From Streptomyces xanthophaeus (lineage in GTDB: Bacteria > Actinomycetota > Actinomycetes > Streptomycetales > Streptomycetaceae), in contig NZ_JOFT01000032.1 of NCBI RefSeq assembly GCF_000725805.1, forward strand, positions 1-64,000: DNA of 64,000 nt. Reading direction: 5' to 3'. The notes below the pieces were generated by a model that had not been told where the DNA came from, did not search any database, and was given only the letters and a program-made list of their open reading frames with translations. Positions 31,810-40,256 of the stretch are shown here, piece by piece. The first letter of the stretch is position 1. The number at the start of each line of letters is the position of its first letter. The position numbers were made by a program, and so were the translations under genes.

Positions 31810-34293
31810 TCAGCCGGCGCTGATCGCCGTCAAATGCGCGGAACCGTCGGGGAGCGCGCTGATGCGGACCTGCCCTGCGGGGAAGGCGTCCCTGCCGTTG
31901 GGGCCGGGGACCTGGGCGAACGGTGTCCAGGAGCCGTCGGGCCGCCTGACGTTGTGCCAGATCCTTCCGTCGAGGCCGACCGCCACGACCTGCGCGGAGC
32001 CGTCGGGGGTTCCCGCGATGCCGATGGCGCTTGCGCCCATGGTGGCGGTGCTCACGCCCCTCGGCGGCTGGAATCCGGTCCAGGAGCCGTCGGGGCGACG
32101 CTGCTGGTGATAGACCATCCCGTCCAGCCCGATCGCGAGCACCTGGCAGGAGCCGTCGGGCAGGCCGGTGATCGCGAGGGCGGGCCCGGAGAACGTCGCC
32201 GCGCCGTTGTGGCCGGCCATGCGCACCCAGCCGGTCCACGTCCCGTCGCGGCGGCGCAGGCCGTGGTACATGGCGCCGTCCGTGCCGTAACTGAGCAGTG
32301 CTGCCGCCCCGTCGGCCATGGCGGCGATCGACACCTTGGTCGCGCCCCAGCGGCTGTTCGGGGTGAGGCCCTGCAGGGCGCGGAATCCGGCCAGCGCGCC
32401 GTCGGCGCGCCGCTGCTGGTGGTAGGCGGTACCGTCCATCGCCGTCACCACGAGCTGGCAGGTTCCGTCGGGGAAGGCGGCGATGTCCGCCTCCCGTACG
32501 GTGAACCCGGCCGCGCCGTCGGGTCCGGGGACCCGCGTCCAGGGCTGGAGCACGGCCGCGCCCCGTACGAGGGTCGTCCACAGGCCGTTGTCGGGCGCGA
32601 TGCCCAGAATGACGACGGAGCCGTCCGGCAGACCTGCCGAGGCGCTCTGGATGCCCGTGAACGAGCCGGTGGCGGCGGTGGCCCCGGGGAGCGGGCGCAT
32701 GCTGCTCCACGAGCCGTCGCGGCGGCGCTCGGTGTGGAAGAGCGCGCGCCGTTCGACGTCGTACGGGGGCAGTTGCGCCGAGTGGAACCACACCGGGTTG
32801 GTGAGGGCGACGAGTTGGTCGAGCGTGGTGGAGGCGGGCTTGAGGCGTCGCACCTCGGCACGGGCGAAGAGGGAGGCCTTGCCCCAGCCGCGCCAGCGCA
32901 GTCGGCCGTTGCCGCCGGGGCCTATGCAGGTGGCGGCCATGATGCCCCATTCGGTGTACAGCGTGGCGACGCTGTCGGGCGCGCCCGTGACATCGAGGGT
33001 CACGTCGACGGTGTCGAAGAACGACAGCGGCAGCTCCTCGCCGGGTCCCGCGACGGCTGCTCCGGCGCGGGCCGTGAAGTCCACGGTGACGGCGGCGGAC
33101 TCGACCGCGTAGGAGCGGCCCGTGCGCAGCGCGTCCAGCACGGCGGGGGTGGAGAGGCTTTCGGCACGCACCACGTTGTGGGGGCGGCCGACGGCGTCCG
33201 CGGGGCTGTGGGCGTCGCTGTTGCCGACGGCGGCGATCCGCTTGCCGAGGCAGAGCAGGACGTGCCAGGCGGCGATGTTGGCCGCGTCGTCCAGGGTCCA
33301 CGGCCCGTTCCACACCTCCAGCGCGTCCACGCGGTCGAGACCGAACTCCCAGAAGGAGCCCGGCGCGGGGGTGAGCGGGTGGGCGGCGATGGTCAGGCCG
33401 CCGAGACTGTGCACGCGCCGGGTGTGGCTCTCGAAGACCCCCTGGTCGGCGGGGCCGTAGCGCCAGTCCACCCATTCGCCCTGGGGCAGGCCGACGGCGA
33501 GCCAGTGACCGTGGCGGGTGGTGACCTCCTCGGCGTTGATGACGAGGAGGTCGGTCGGCACGTTCTTGTTCCATGTCACGCCGGTGGCACTGGTGTTGTG
33601 GTCGGAGGTGGCGATGAAGTGCATGCCCTCCTGGCGGGCCGCCGCCACGATCTCGTCCACCGTGCGCTGCCCGTCGGAGTGGACGCTGTGCAGGTGCAGG
33701 TCGCCGCGGTACCAGCCGGGCCCGCGGCCGGCCACCGCGGCCGGGAGGATGTCGTACGGCGTCGTGGGCAGGGGGCTGCCGTGATGCAGCGTGACGTCGA
33801 CCTGCCAGGCCATGCCCGCGGCGCTCTGGACCATCGGGCCCAGGATGACGGACCAGCGGCCGGGCCCGACCGGACCGGGCACGTACCCGGGGGTGGCGTC
33901 GGCCGCGGAGAGCGTGAATCCGGTGCGCGCGCCGCCCGACCAGCCGCGGAAGCGGGCGGCGTCGAAGATGCCGAGGTCGAGGATGCCGGCGGCTGCGTCG
34001 TGGGAGGCGGATACGGAGATCCGCTGCACCCCGGCGGGGACGTCGAAGGGCACGTACGCCCACTGGTCCATGCCGTACGGGGCGTGGCCGCGGTAGGTGG
34101 TGGTCACCGTGCCGGCGGCGCGGCTGGTCGTCGCGGCGTGCGTGAGCGGTGCGGGCACCAGGGCGGCGGCTCCGCCCGCGGCGAGCAGGGCCCCTAAGCG
34201 GAGCAGGGACCGGCGCTCGACTCCTGGGCCGGGGCCAGGGTCGGGATCGGGATCGGGGTCGGGGTCTGCGTTCGGTATGGGTTCGTTCGGCAC
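31810..34293 (-). CDS. Tat-exported PHP-domain metallohydrolase (CehA/McbA-like) with propeller tail
   Basis: An 827-residue exported protein. GTG 34293 starts an acidic stretch (five Asp-Pro pairs) followed by a twin-arginine signal (VERRSLLRLGALLAAGG). Residues about 60-170 form a beta domain. Residues 190-400 are a PHP metallohydrolase: GDLHLHSVHSDGQ carries the first metal His pair, FIATSDHNTS the next, and IAAHPLTP and VGNSDAHSP the later ligands. CehA/McbA relatives cleave carbamate or phosphate esters. From residue 530 on there are five repeats ending in 'DG..yh..RR.DG.W.g' (for example YHQQRRPDGSWTGFQ), a lectin-like propeller. It is divergent from a tetR gene with a shared palindrome, so probably controlled by it. 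Confidence 0.85.
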   Translation of the reverse strand: MPNEPIPNADPDPDPDPDPGPGPGVERRSLLRLGALLAAGGAAALVPAPLTHAATTSRAAGTVTTTYRGHAPYGMDQWAYVPFDVPAGVQRISVSASHDAAAGILDLGIFDAARFRGWSGGARTGFTLSAADATPGYVPGPVGPGRWSVILGPMVQSAAGMAWQVDVTLHHGSPLPTTPYDILPAAVAGRGPGWYRGDLHLHSVHSDGQRTVDEIVAAARQEGMHFIATSDHNTSATGVTWNKNVPTDLLVINAEEVTTRHGHWLAVGLPQGEWVDWRYGPADQGVFESHTRRVHSLGGLTIAAHPLTPAPGSFWEFGLDRVDALEVWNGPWTLDDAANIAAWHVLLCLGKRIAAVGNSDAHSPADAVGRPHNVVRAESLSTPAVLDALRTGRSYAVESAAVTVDFTARAGAAVAGPGEELPLSFFDTVDVTLDVTGAPDSVATLYTEWGIMAATCIGPGGNGRLRWRGWGKASLFARAEVRRLKPASTTLDQLVALTNPVWFHSAQLPPYDVERRALFHTERRRDGSWSSMRPLPGATAATGSFTGIQSASAGLPDGSVVILGIAPDNGLWTTLVRGAAVLQPWTRVPGPDGAAGFTVREADIAAFPDGTCQLVVTAMDGTAYHQQRRADGALAGFRALQGLTPNSRWGATKVSIAAMADGAAALLSYGTDGAMYHGLRRRDGTWTGWVRMAGHNGAATFSGPALAITGLPDGSCQVLAIGLDGMVYHQQRRPDGSWTGFQPPRGVSTATMGASAIGIAGTPDGSAQVVAVGLDGRIWHNVRRPDGSWTPFAQVPGPNGRDAFPAGQVRISALPDGSAHLTAISAG

Positions 34294-34364
34294 AACCGTG
34301 TTCTCCGTTCAGGTCGGGTGCAGGAGCGTGTGCACGTACGGGGGCTGAGCGGCGCATGTCGACG

Positions 34365-34386
34365 ACTGTTCGTTCGAACGAACAGT
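34365..34386. promoter_or_regulatory. Perfect 22-bp palindrome, likely TetR operator
   Basis: ACTGTTCGTTCGAACGAACAGT would read the same on both strands (34365-34386). It lies in the 211-base gap between the divergent PHP hydrolase and tetR genes, the classic place for an operator that represses both. Its A/T content is high for this DNA. Confidence 0.85.
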
Positions 34387-34504
34387 AGGTAGCCGTCCGT
34401 TGCGTGTCCACACCCCCGACGCTGCCGACGGGTACGGTCGCCCGCCCCTCGGGCCGCGACCCCCGGCGGGACAGGTACACCGTCGGCTGGGGCAGAATGC
34501 CGTC

Positions 34505-35077
34505 ATGCCCCATGCTTCCGACACCCGCCAGAGCATCATCGACGCCGTACTGCGGATCATCGGGCAGGACGGCATCGCCGCCGTCACCAATCGTCGGATC
34601 GCCAAGGAGGCCGGGGTCTCGCTGGGTTCCGTCACCTACCACTTCGCCACCCAGCACGAGCTGCTGCGCGAAAGCCTCCTGCACTTCGTGGCCGAGGAGA
34701 CGCTGCACTTCACGACTCTGGCCGAGGACTGTGCGGACGACCGCTTCGACCTCGGCGAGGCCGCTGCCGTGGTCGCCCAAGTCGCGGGCGGCACCGCCTT
34801 CGACAGCCGCCACATCGCGCCCTTCGAGCTGTACGTGCAGGCGGGGCGCGACGAGCGGCTGCGCACCGCCGCCACCGAGTGTTTCGCCGCGTACGACCTG
34901 CTGGCCACCCGTGTCCTGACGCGGCTCGGAGTACCGGACCCGGAGCGGCTGGCCGGGGTCGCCGTCGCGCTGGTCTTCGGCCAGCAGCTGCGCCGCCTGG
35001 CCACCGGTGCTCCCGCGGAGGACCTCGTCGACACCCTGCTGGTGCTCACGGCCCTCGCCCCGCCGCAGGCACCGTAG
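34505..35077 (+). CDS. TetR-family transcriptional regulator
   Basis: A 190-residue repressor. The helix-turn-helix is seen as RQSIIDAVLRIIGQDGIAAV, then TNRRIAKEAGVSLGSVTYHF with the usual 'GvS.gsvtYHF' turn. The C-terminal ligand domain (residues 60-185) is of the TetR_C type with AAAVVAQVAGGTAFDSRHIA. I chose ATG 34505; upstream codons of the longer frame are not regulator-like. It faces the PHP hydrolase gene, with the 22-bp palindrome between them. Confidence 0.93.
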   Translation: MPHASDTRQSIIDAVLRIIGQDGIAAVTNRRIAKEAGVSLGSVTYHFATQHELLRESLLHFVAEETLHFTTLAEDCADDRFDLGEAAAVVAQVAGGTAFDSRHIAPFELYVQAGRDERLRTAATECFAAYDLLATRVLTRLGVPDPERLAGVAVALVFGQQLRRLATGAPAEDLVDTLLVLTALAPPQAP

Positions 35078-35173
35078 GCAACCCGCCACCGGAGTGCCCG
35101 GTCTGCCCGCAGGACACGCGCCTGCCTGGACTTGTTCCGGGACACGCGCCGCGGGCCATGGTGACTGCCTGGC

Positions 35174-36589
35174 CTAGCGTCGGCCAGGTTCGGCGGCATC
35201 CCGTTCGCGCCGGAAGCGGACGATGTCCGCCACCAGTTCCCCGATGAAGTCGCGGGTCGCGGCGGGATCAGAGAAGGGGGCCTCCCGTCGGTCGTCGGAC
35301 GGTACCGGCGGGAGCAATGCGCGGGCGGGACTCGACGGATGCGTCGACGGCTCTGGGTCGGCGCCGTGGAGGACGAGCATGTCGGCGATGAAGCAGGTGA
35401 CGGCTCCGACGGCGTTGCGGCCGATCCACACCGGGTAGCTTCCGTCCCCGAAGCCGCTCAGGAACGCGATCAGGTTGGTGCGGCTCGCCGGATCGGTGAC
35501 CACGACGGAATCGGCCCCCTCGTCGAACCCGGCCGGTTCCTGTTCGTAGAGCTTACGGAGCGGGTCCCGGCCCGAGGCGTCCATGAAGCAGGCCGTGCCC
35601 GTGTCGACACCGAAGCCGTAGAACTCCCCGGTGCCCAGCAGCCGGCCGTCCTGCCCCGGCCTCAGCGCCAGTTCCCAGCCGACGGTCGGCTCGTCGAGGA
35701 TCCGGACCATCGCGGCCGGGGTCTCGCCCTGCCAGTCCTCGCCCTCCCAGCACATCGTGGAGACGAGGACGGGGTAGTCACCGGGCGGCACCCCGACGGT
35801 GAAGGCCAGGTCCCGGCTGCTGACGGTGCTGGGGTCCGCTGCGAGCAGCGAACCGCTGGGAAGGCTGAGCAGGCCCGCCGACACGGGTTCGCCGATCACC
35901 GCGCTGCGGTCCTCGCCGCACCGCATGCGGGTGCCCGCGGCGAAGAGCAGTTCCACGGGCCCGGGCTGCAACGGCCTCGGAGCCGACCAGGAAGCTGCCG
36001 CGCCGGCGTCCACGGGTCCCGGCCCGTCCCCGCTCGGCCGTACCGGCACCGAAGCGACCGGGCTCCCGGCCGCGTCGAACATCCGCGCGTCCACGTAGGT
36101 CGTCCACGCACCGAACTCCGCCTTGGCCACCGTGCGGTGCTCGACCGGGACGTCCGCTCCGATCTGCAACGAACCGCCTGCGTGCAGGGTTCGGCGGCCG
36201 CTCCCGTCCGGGCGCACCTTCAGCTCGAACCGCACCGAGCGCCGCGGGAACTCGGGATCACTGTCGGAGGTGTACCCCCACTGCTGGTAGCGGGCCATGT
36301 GCAGTCGTCCCGGCTCCAGCTGACGGTACTCGTACTCCACCGAGCGCCGTCCGTGGGCGTCGAAGAGGAACAGCCCGAGGTACGCGCGGCGCCAGTCCAC
36401 CTGGAAAAGGGCCTTCGGCCGGCCCCGGTGGGAGAGGAGCACCGCGTAGGGTTCGCCCTGCTCGTCCCGGCGGCGGGCCTCGCTCTCGGCCAGCGGAGCG
36501 GCGGCCGCCCGCACGACCGGGTACCAGCCCTCGCAGTACAGCACCTCCACGACCTCGACGGTCCCCGCGCCCTCGGCTGCCATGCCCAT
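35174..36589 (-). CDS. DUF4241-containing protein
   Basis: A 471-residue cytoplasmic protein. The C-terminal half holds the DUF4241 region: LLGTGEFYGFGVDTGTACFM and later ADSVVVTDPASRTNLIAFLS with SYPVWIGR. The N-terminal half (1-230) is an unnamed beta-rich part (RRAYLGLFLFDAHGRRSVEY, MARYQQWGYTSDSDPEFP). ATG 36589 or the in-frame ATG 36583 fits GGGGCGGGG; the extra 43 codons further up encode only the short tandem repeat. DUF4241 has no known activity. It is divergent from the cupin gene. Confidence 0.75.
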   Translation of the reverse strand: MGMAAEGAGTVEVVEVLYCEGWYPVVRAAAAPLAESEARRRDEQGEPYAVLLSHRGRPKALFQVDWRRAYLGLFLFDAHGRRSVEYEYRQLEPGRLHMARYQQWGYTSDSDPEFPRRSVRFELKVRPDGSGRRTLHAGGSLQIGADVPVEHRTVAKAEFGAWTTYVDARMFDAAGSPVASVPVRPSGDGPGPVDAGAAASWSAPRPLQPGPVELLFAAGTRMRCGEDRSAVIGEPVSAGLLSLPSGSLLAADPSTVSSRDLAFTVGVPPGDYPVLVSTMCWEGEDWQGETPAAMVRILDEPTVGWELALRPGQDGRLLGTGEFYGFGVDTGTACFMDASGRDPLRKLYEQEPAGFDEGADSVVVTDPASRTNLIAFLSGFGDGSYPVWIGRNAVGAVTCFIADMLVLHGADPEPSTHPSSPARALLPPVPSDDRREAPFSDPAATRDFIGELVADIVRFRRERDAAEPGRR

Positions 36590-36656
36590 CCCTGCCCCGC
36601 CCCATCCGGTCTCTCCCGATCTCCGCGTGAGGGTAGCCACCGCCACCGACAACGGA

Positions 36657-36701
36657 CTGGCCGGGCTGGCCGGGCTGGCCGGGCTGGCCGGGCTGGCCGG
36701 G
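36657..36701. repeat. Five perfect 9-bp tandem repeats in a divergent promoter region
   Basis: CTGGCCGGG is repeated five times without change. It lies between the divergent DUF4241 and cupin genes, about 65 bases before each start. The copy number may be variable and could alter promoter spacing. Confidence 0.95.
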
Positions 36702-36766
36702 CGAAGATGAGGGCTCATCGATCACGAGCGCCGGGAAGACCCCGTCGCCGGCGGCAGGAGGACACC

Positions 36767-37261
36767 GTGCCCACAGCACAGGACTGGATCGACGCCCTCG
36801 GCCTGGAAGCCCATGTCGAGGGCGGGTACTTCCGGCGGACCTTCCAAGCGGACCACCGCCCCCTGACCCGGACCCCCTACGGCGACCGCTACACCCTTAC
36901 CTCCATCCACTACCTGCTCACCCACTGGTCCCCGGTCGGGCACTGGCACCTGAACCGCTCCGACATCCTGCACTTCCACCACCACGGCGAACCGGTGACC
37001 TACCACCTGCTCCACCCCGACGGCCATCACTCCACCGCCGTCCTCGGGCAGGATCCAGGCCAGGGACAACTCCTCACCCTCGCCGTGCCGGGAGGCGTCT
37101 GGAAGGCCTCCCACCTCACCACCGGAGACCACGCCCTCATCAGCGAAGCGGTCGCGCCCGGATTCGACTACACCGACATGACCCTCGGCCGACCCGACGA
37201 ACTCATGACGCTCTTCCCCGCCCACGCAGAGCTCGTCCGACGCTATTGCCGCCCCACCTGA
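36767..37261 (+). CDS. Cupin-5 (DUF985) domain protein
   Basis: A 164-residue single-domain cupin of the DUF985 type. It shows LGLEAHVEGGYFRRTFQ, then SIHYLLTHWSPVGHWHLNRS and ILHFHHHGEPVTYHLLHPDG, with several His that could bind a metal, and APGFDYTDMTLGR near the end. Known structures of the family are sugar- or ligand-binding barrels; function is not established. GTG 36767 follows CAGGAGGA. It converges with the M28 peptidase gene. Confidence 0.9.
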   Translation: MPTAQDWIDALGLEAHVEGGYFRRTFQADHRPLTRTPYGDRYTLTSIHYLLTHWSPVGHWHLNRSDILHFHHHGEPVTYHLLHPDGHHSTAVLGQDPGQGQLLTLAVPGGVWKASHLTTGDHALISEAVAPGFDYTDMTLGRPDELMTLFPAHAELVRRYCRPT

Positions 37262-37323
37262 TCCCACCGGCGCGGGCGCCCACATCCTCCCGATCGCAGG
37301 GCGCCGCACGCGCCCGTCCGGGC

Positions 37324-38880
37324 CTACTCGGTCACGTGTCCGCGGCCGTCGCGCGGGCCGCCGCTGCCGCTGCCCGCCTTGCGGGCCGCCAAGGCGGAGT
37401 CCGCCGGCCGGGCGAGCGGGCCGAGGTCGTAGGCGTAGCGGCCGACCGCGTCGGCGATGACGTCGATGTTGACGTCGAGCGCCCGCACGTCGATGTTGGT
37501 GAAGTCATCGCCGGCCGTGTGGTGGTTCACGTCGTACGCGACACCCGCCTGACCGCCGAACGTGGCGGCCTGGGCCTCGGTCTTGATGCCCTCGGCGCCG
37601 GTGAAGGTGCCGCCGGACGGGATGCCGGCCGCGATGAACGGCGCGTAGTCCGAGAGGCCGGTGAAGTCGGTGCCCTCGTGCGGGATGCCCTTCGAGTCGA
37701 GGAAGTCCGTGATGCCCTTCTCCAGCTGGGCCGATCCCTCGGGTCCGGGGCCGGCGCCGACGCCGTCCGAGTCGTCGCCGTCGTGGACGAAGTAGGCGGC
37801 GTTCGGGGAGCCGATCGTGTCGAAGTTCAGGTAGAGCCTGATCTGCTTCCTCTGCTCTTCCGTCAGCGAGGCGAGGTACGCCTGCGAGCCCAGCACACCG
37901 AACTCCTCGGCCGACCACCAGGCGAACGCGACCTTGTTCCTGACCTTGTCCTGGGACTTGGCCAGCTTGACCGCGACCTGGAGGATGCCGGCCGAGCCGG
38001 AGCCGTTGTCGTTGATGCCCGGGCCGTTGTGCAGCGAGTCCAGGTGGGCGCCGAGGAACACGGTGTCGGCCGCGTCGCCGCCGCGGGTCTGCGCCACCAC
38101 GTTGAAGGTCCTGCGCATCTCGCGCAGCTCGTGGATGTCGAGAGTGACCGTCACCGGGCCCGCGGCGGCCTCGGCGGCCAGCGCCTCGCCGTCCTCCTGG
38201 CTGATGCCGCCGGTGGGGATCCTCGCGAGGGCCGCGTCGCCGATCGTGCCGTTGATCTTGCCCGTGGTGTTGTTGTACACGACGGCGCCGAGCGCGCCCG
38301 CCGCGTGGGCATGGGCCTGCTTGGCCGCGAAGCTGCAGCCCCCGCGCTTGATGAGGGCGATCTTGCCGGTGAAGGCTCCCGCGGCGAAGTCGGCGGGCTC
38401 GCAGCCGTGGGTGTTGTCGGCGTCGACGGGGACGACGGCCACGTCCGCCGTGACACCGCCCTCGGGGCCCTTGGCGGTGTACGCCATCAGCTGGAGCGTG
38501 ATGTCGCGCGGCGCGGGCGAGAGCACGGTGAGGGTCTCGGCGAGATCCTCGGTGTAGACGAAGTCGAACGCCTGGCGGGAGACCTCGTAGCCGGCTGCCT
38601 TGAGCACCCCTTCCACATAGGCGGCCGACTGTTCGTGGCCCTTGGAACTGGCCACCCGGGTACCGCCGTTGTAGTCGGCGATCGCCTGGAAGGTCCTCAG
38701 GTGGCGTAAGGCGTCCTTGGCCGTGGACTCCTTGACGAGCGTCCGGGCCAGTGCTTCGCCCCGGCCGGCCCTGCCCGTCCCGTCGGCTTCCGCGGTGGCC
38801 GGTCCGGCGAGGAGCAGGGGGGAAACGAGTGCGGCGGCGGCCAGGACGGCGGTCGCCGCCGCGGTACGACGTGCGGACAT
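37324..38880 (-). CDS. Secreted M28-family zinc aminopeptidase with PA domain
   Basis: A 518-residue secreted aminopeptidase of the Streptomyces type. ATG 38880 gives a signal peptide cut near ATAEA. A PA domain (about 145-250) is inserted before the catalytic core: CEPADFAAGAFTGKIALIKR, GCSFAAKQAHAHAAGALGAV. The zinc ligands are His279 (GAHLDS), Asp291 (GINDNGSG), Glu325/326 (SAEEFG), Asp354 (NFDTIG) and His453 (NHHTAGD). All are intact, so it should be active. It probably trims extracellular peptides for nutrition. Divergent from the SARP gene across an A/T-richer gap. Confidence 0.95.
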   Translation of the reverse strand: MSARRTAAATAVLAAAALVSPLLLAGPATAEADGTGRAGRGEALARTLVKESTAKDALRHLRTFQAIADYNGGTRVASSKGHEQSAAYVEGVLKAAGYEVSRQAFDFVYTEDLAETLTVLSPAPRDITLQLMAYTAKGPEGGVTADVAVVPVDADNTHGCEPADFAAGAFTGKIALIKRGGCSFAAKQAHAHAAGALGAVVYNNTTGKINGTIGDAALARIPTGGISQEDGEALAAEAAAGPVTVTLDIHELREMRRTFNVVAQTRGGDAADTVFLGAHLDSLHNGPGINDNGSGSAGILQVAVKLAKSQDKVRNKVAFAWWSAEEFGVLGSQAYLASLTEEQRKQIRLYLNFDTIGSPNAAYFVHDGDDSDGVGAGPGPEGSAQLEKGITDFLDSKGIPHEGTDFTGLSDYAPFIAAGIPSGGTFTGAEGIKTEAQAATFGGQAGVAYDVNHHTAGDDFTNIDVRALDVNIDVIADAVGRYAYDLGPLARPADSALAARKAGSGSGGPRDGRGHVTE

Positions 38881-39223
38881 GGAGGCCCTCTCACGGGAGG
38901 TCGATGATCGGTCGACGGTCAGGGAGAACATGCTCGGCGGGGGGGAGGTCGAGGCACGCTAACCCTGGGGCGGCCCCCTGCCAAGGAGAAGACTCGAGCC
39001 GGCTCCGGCACCCGGATATTTGGCCGAGTTTGATCGGGAGCGTGAGGAGAAACCCACTATCGGTGCATAATTCACCTATTTGACTTCTAAGTTGGCCTGT
39101 TCAGGCCCCATGACACTCCCCTTTGATCCCGTATCCATGACATGAGCGCCGGTGAGTCCTACCGCGTGCCGACCGACAGGACAGCGCGCCCGAGGGCGCC
39201 GGTAGCGCGGGGGTGGCAGATCA
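38881..39223. other. Divergent intergenic region of M28 peptidase and SARP genes
   Basis: A 343-base gap that is clearly A/T-richer around 39010-39140, so it should hold both promoters. A small palindrome GGCCTG-TT-CAGGCC sits at 39094-39107, just after TTGACT at 39080-39085. No short gene was seen. Confidence 0.5.
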
Positions 39224-40201
39224 GTGCTGGCCAGAACGGCAAGATCCTCGGAAGACCCTGCTTTACCCGGCGGTCCGGGGCCCGCTCCCGGCCTGCCGGC
39301 CGCGGCCTGGGACCCGGAGAGCGGACCAAGGGCGACGGACAGACCGACGGAAAGACCGACGGACAGACCGACGTACCGGATCCTGGGGACCCTGGAGGTC
39401 CGCCGGGCGGGGGTGATCTGCACGCCCACCTCTCTCAAGCGGCGCGCCCTGCTCACCCTGCTGCTGCTCCACGCCAACCGGCGCTTCCCGATCTGCACGC
39501 TGATCGGCGAGCTCTGGGACGGCCGACCGCCCCCTTCGGCCGTGGCCACCGTGCAGATGTACGTATCGGGACTGCGCCGGGTCCTGGACCCCGGGCACAG
39601 CCGCGCAGGCGGCGACGCGCGCCGGCATCCGCTGCTGCTCACCGACGGCAACGGCTACCTGCTGCGCGTCCGGCCGGGCGAGCTGGACCTCGACCGGTTC
39701 CGCACGACGGCCGGGCTCGGCCGGGAGCTGAGGGCCGCGGGAGACTGCGCCGCCGCGGCCAGATCGTTTCATCAGGCCCTGGCCCTCTGGCGGGGCACCC
39801 CTCCCGGAGACCTCGGGCAGTCGTGCCTTCCCGCGCACTACACGGTGCGGCTGGAAGAGGAACGGCTGGCCCTGGTGCACGACCGGATCGGCGCGGACAT
39901 CTGCAGCGGCAGAGCGCGCGAGGTCGTCGGCGAACTCGAGGAACTCTGCGCACGCCACGCGCTGCGCGAGGACTTCCACGAACAGCTGATGCTCGCCCTG
40001 GCCGCGGCAGGGCGCAGCGCCGAAGCCCTGAACGCCTATGCCCGCGCCCGGCGCACCCTGGTGGAGAACACGGGCGTCGAACCGGGACCGGGCCTGCGCT
40101 CCGCTCAGCAGGCCCTGTTGAGCGGAGCCCGGCCGGACAACGCCAGGCACGACAGGTGTCGCCCCGCGCGCGTGCTCCGGGAAGCCGCGCTCGACGGCTG
40201 A
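39224..40201 (+). CDS. SARP (AfsR/DnrI-type) transcriptional activator
   Basis: A 325-residue pathway activator. Residues about 50-140 form the OmpR-type winged helix (YRILGTLEVRRAG, LLLLHANRRFPICTLIGELW, VATVQMYVSGLRRVLDP). Residues about 150-295 form the BTAD helical domain (FHQALALWRGTPPGDLG, EELCARHALREDFHEQLMLA, ENTGVEPGPGLR). GTG 39224 is the likely start, behind GGGGGTGGC; the first 45 residues are low-complexity with a DRPTERPTDRPT repeat and may be dispensable. SARPs bind 7-bp direct repeats spaced 11 bp and switch on secondary-metabolite genes. It converges on the peptide/TPR/protease operon and is the likely regulator of it. Confidence 0.9.
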   Translation: MLARTARSSEDPALPGGPGPAPGLPAAAWDPESGPRATDRPTERPTDRPTYRILGTLEVRRAGVICTPTSLKRRALLTLLLLHANRRFPICTLIGELWDGRPPPSAVATVQMYVSGLRRVLDPGHSRAGGDARRHPLLLTDGNGYLLRVRPGELDLDRFRTTAGLGRELRAAGDCAAAARSFHQALALWRGTPPGDLGQSCLPAHYTVRLEEERLALVHDRIGADICSGRAREVVGELEELCARHALREDFHEQLMLALAAAGRSAEALNAYARARRTLVENTGVEPGPGLRSAQQALLSGARPDNARHDRCRPARVLREAALDG

Positions 40202-40256
40202 CGGGCCTGCACGCTGCGAAGTCCGTGCCCGGGCTGCGGACCCCGGGCACGGCTGG

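Noticed and set aside
31691..35089. A 1132-codon minus-strand frame covering the PHP and tetR genes
   Set aside because: It lacks domain matches and codon bias, and it lies across a promoter region, a palindrome and the opposite-strand TetR gene.
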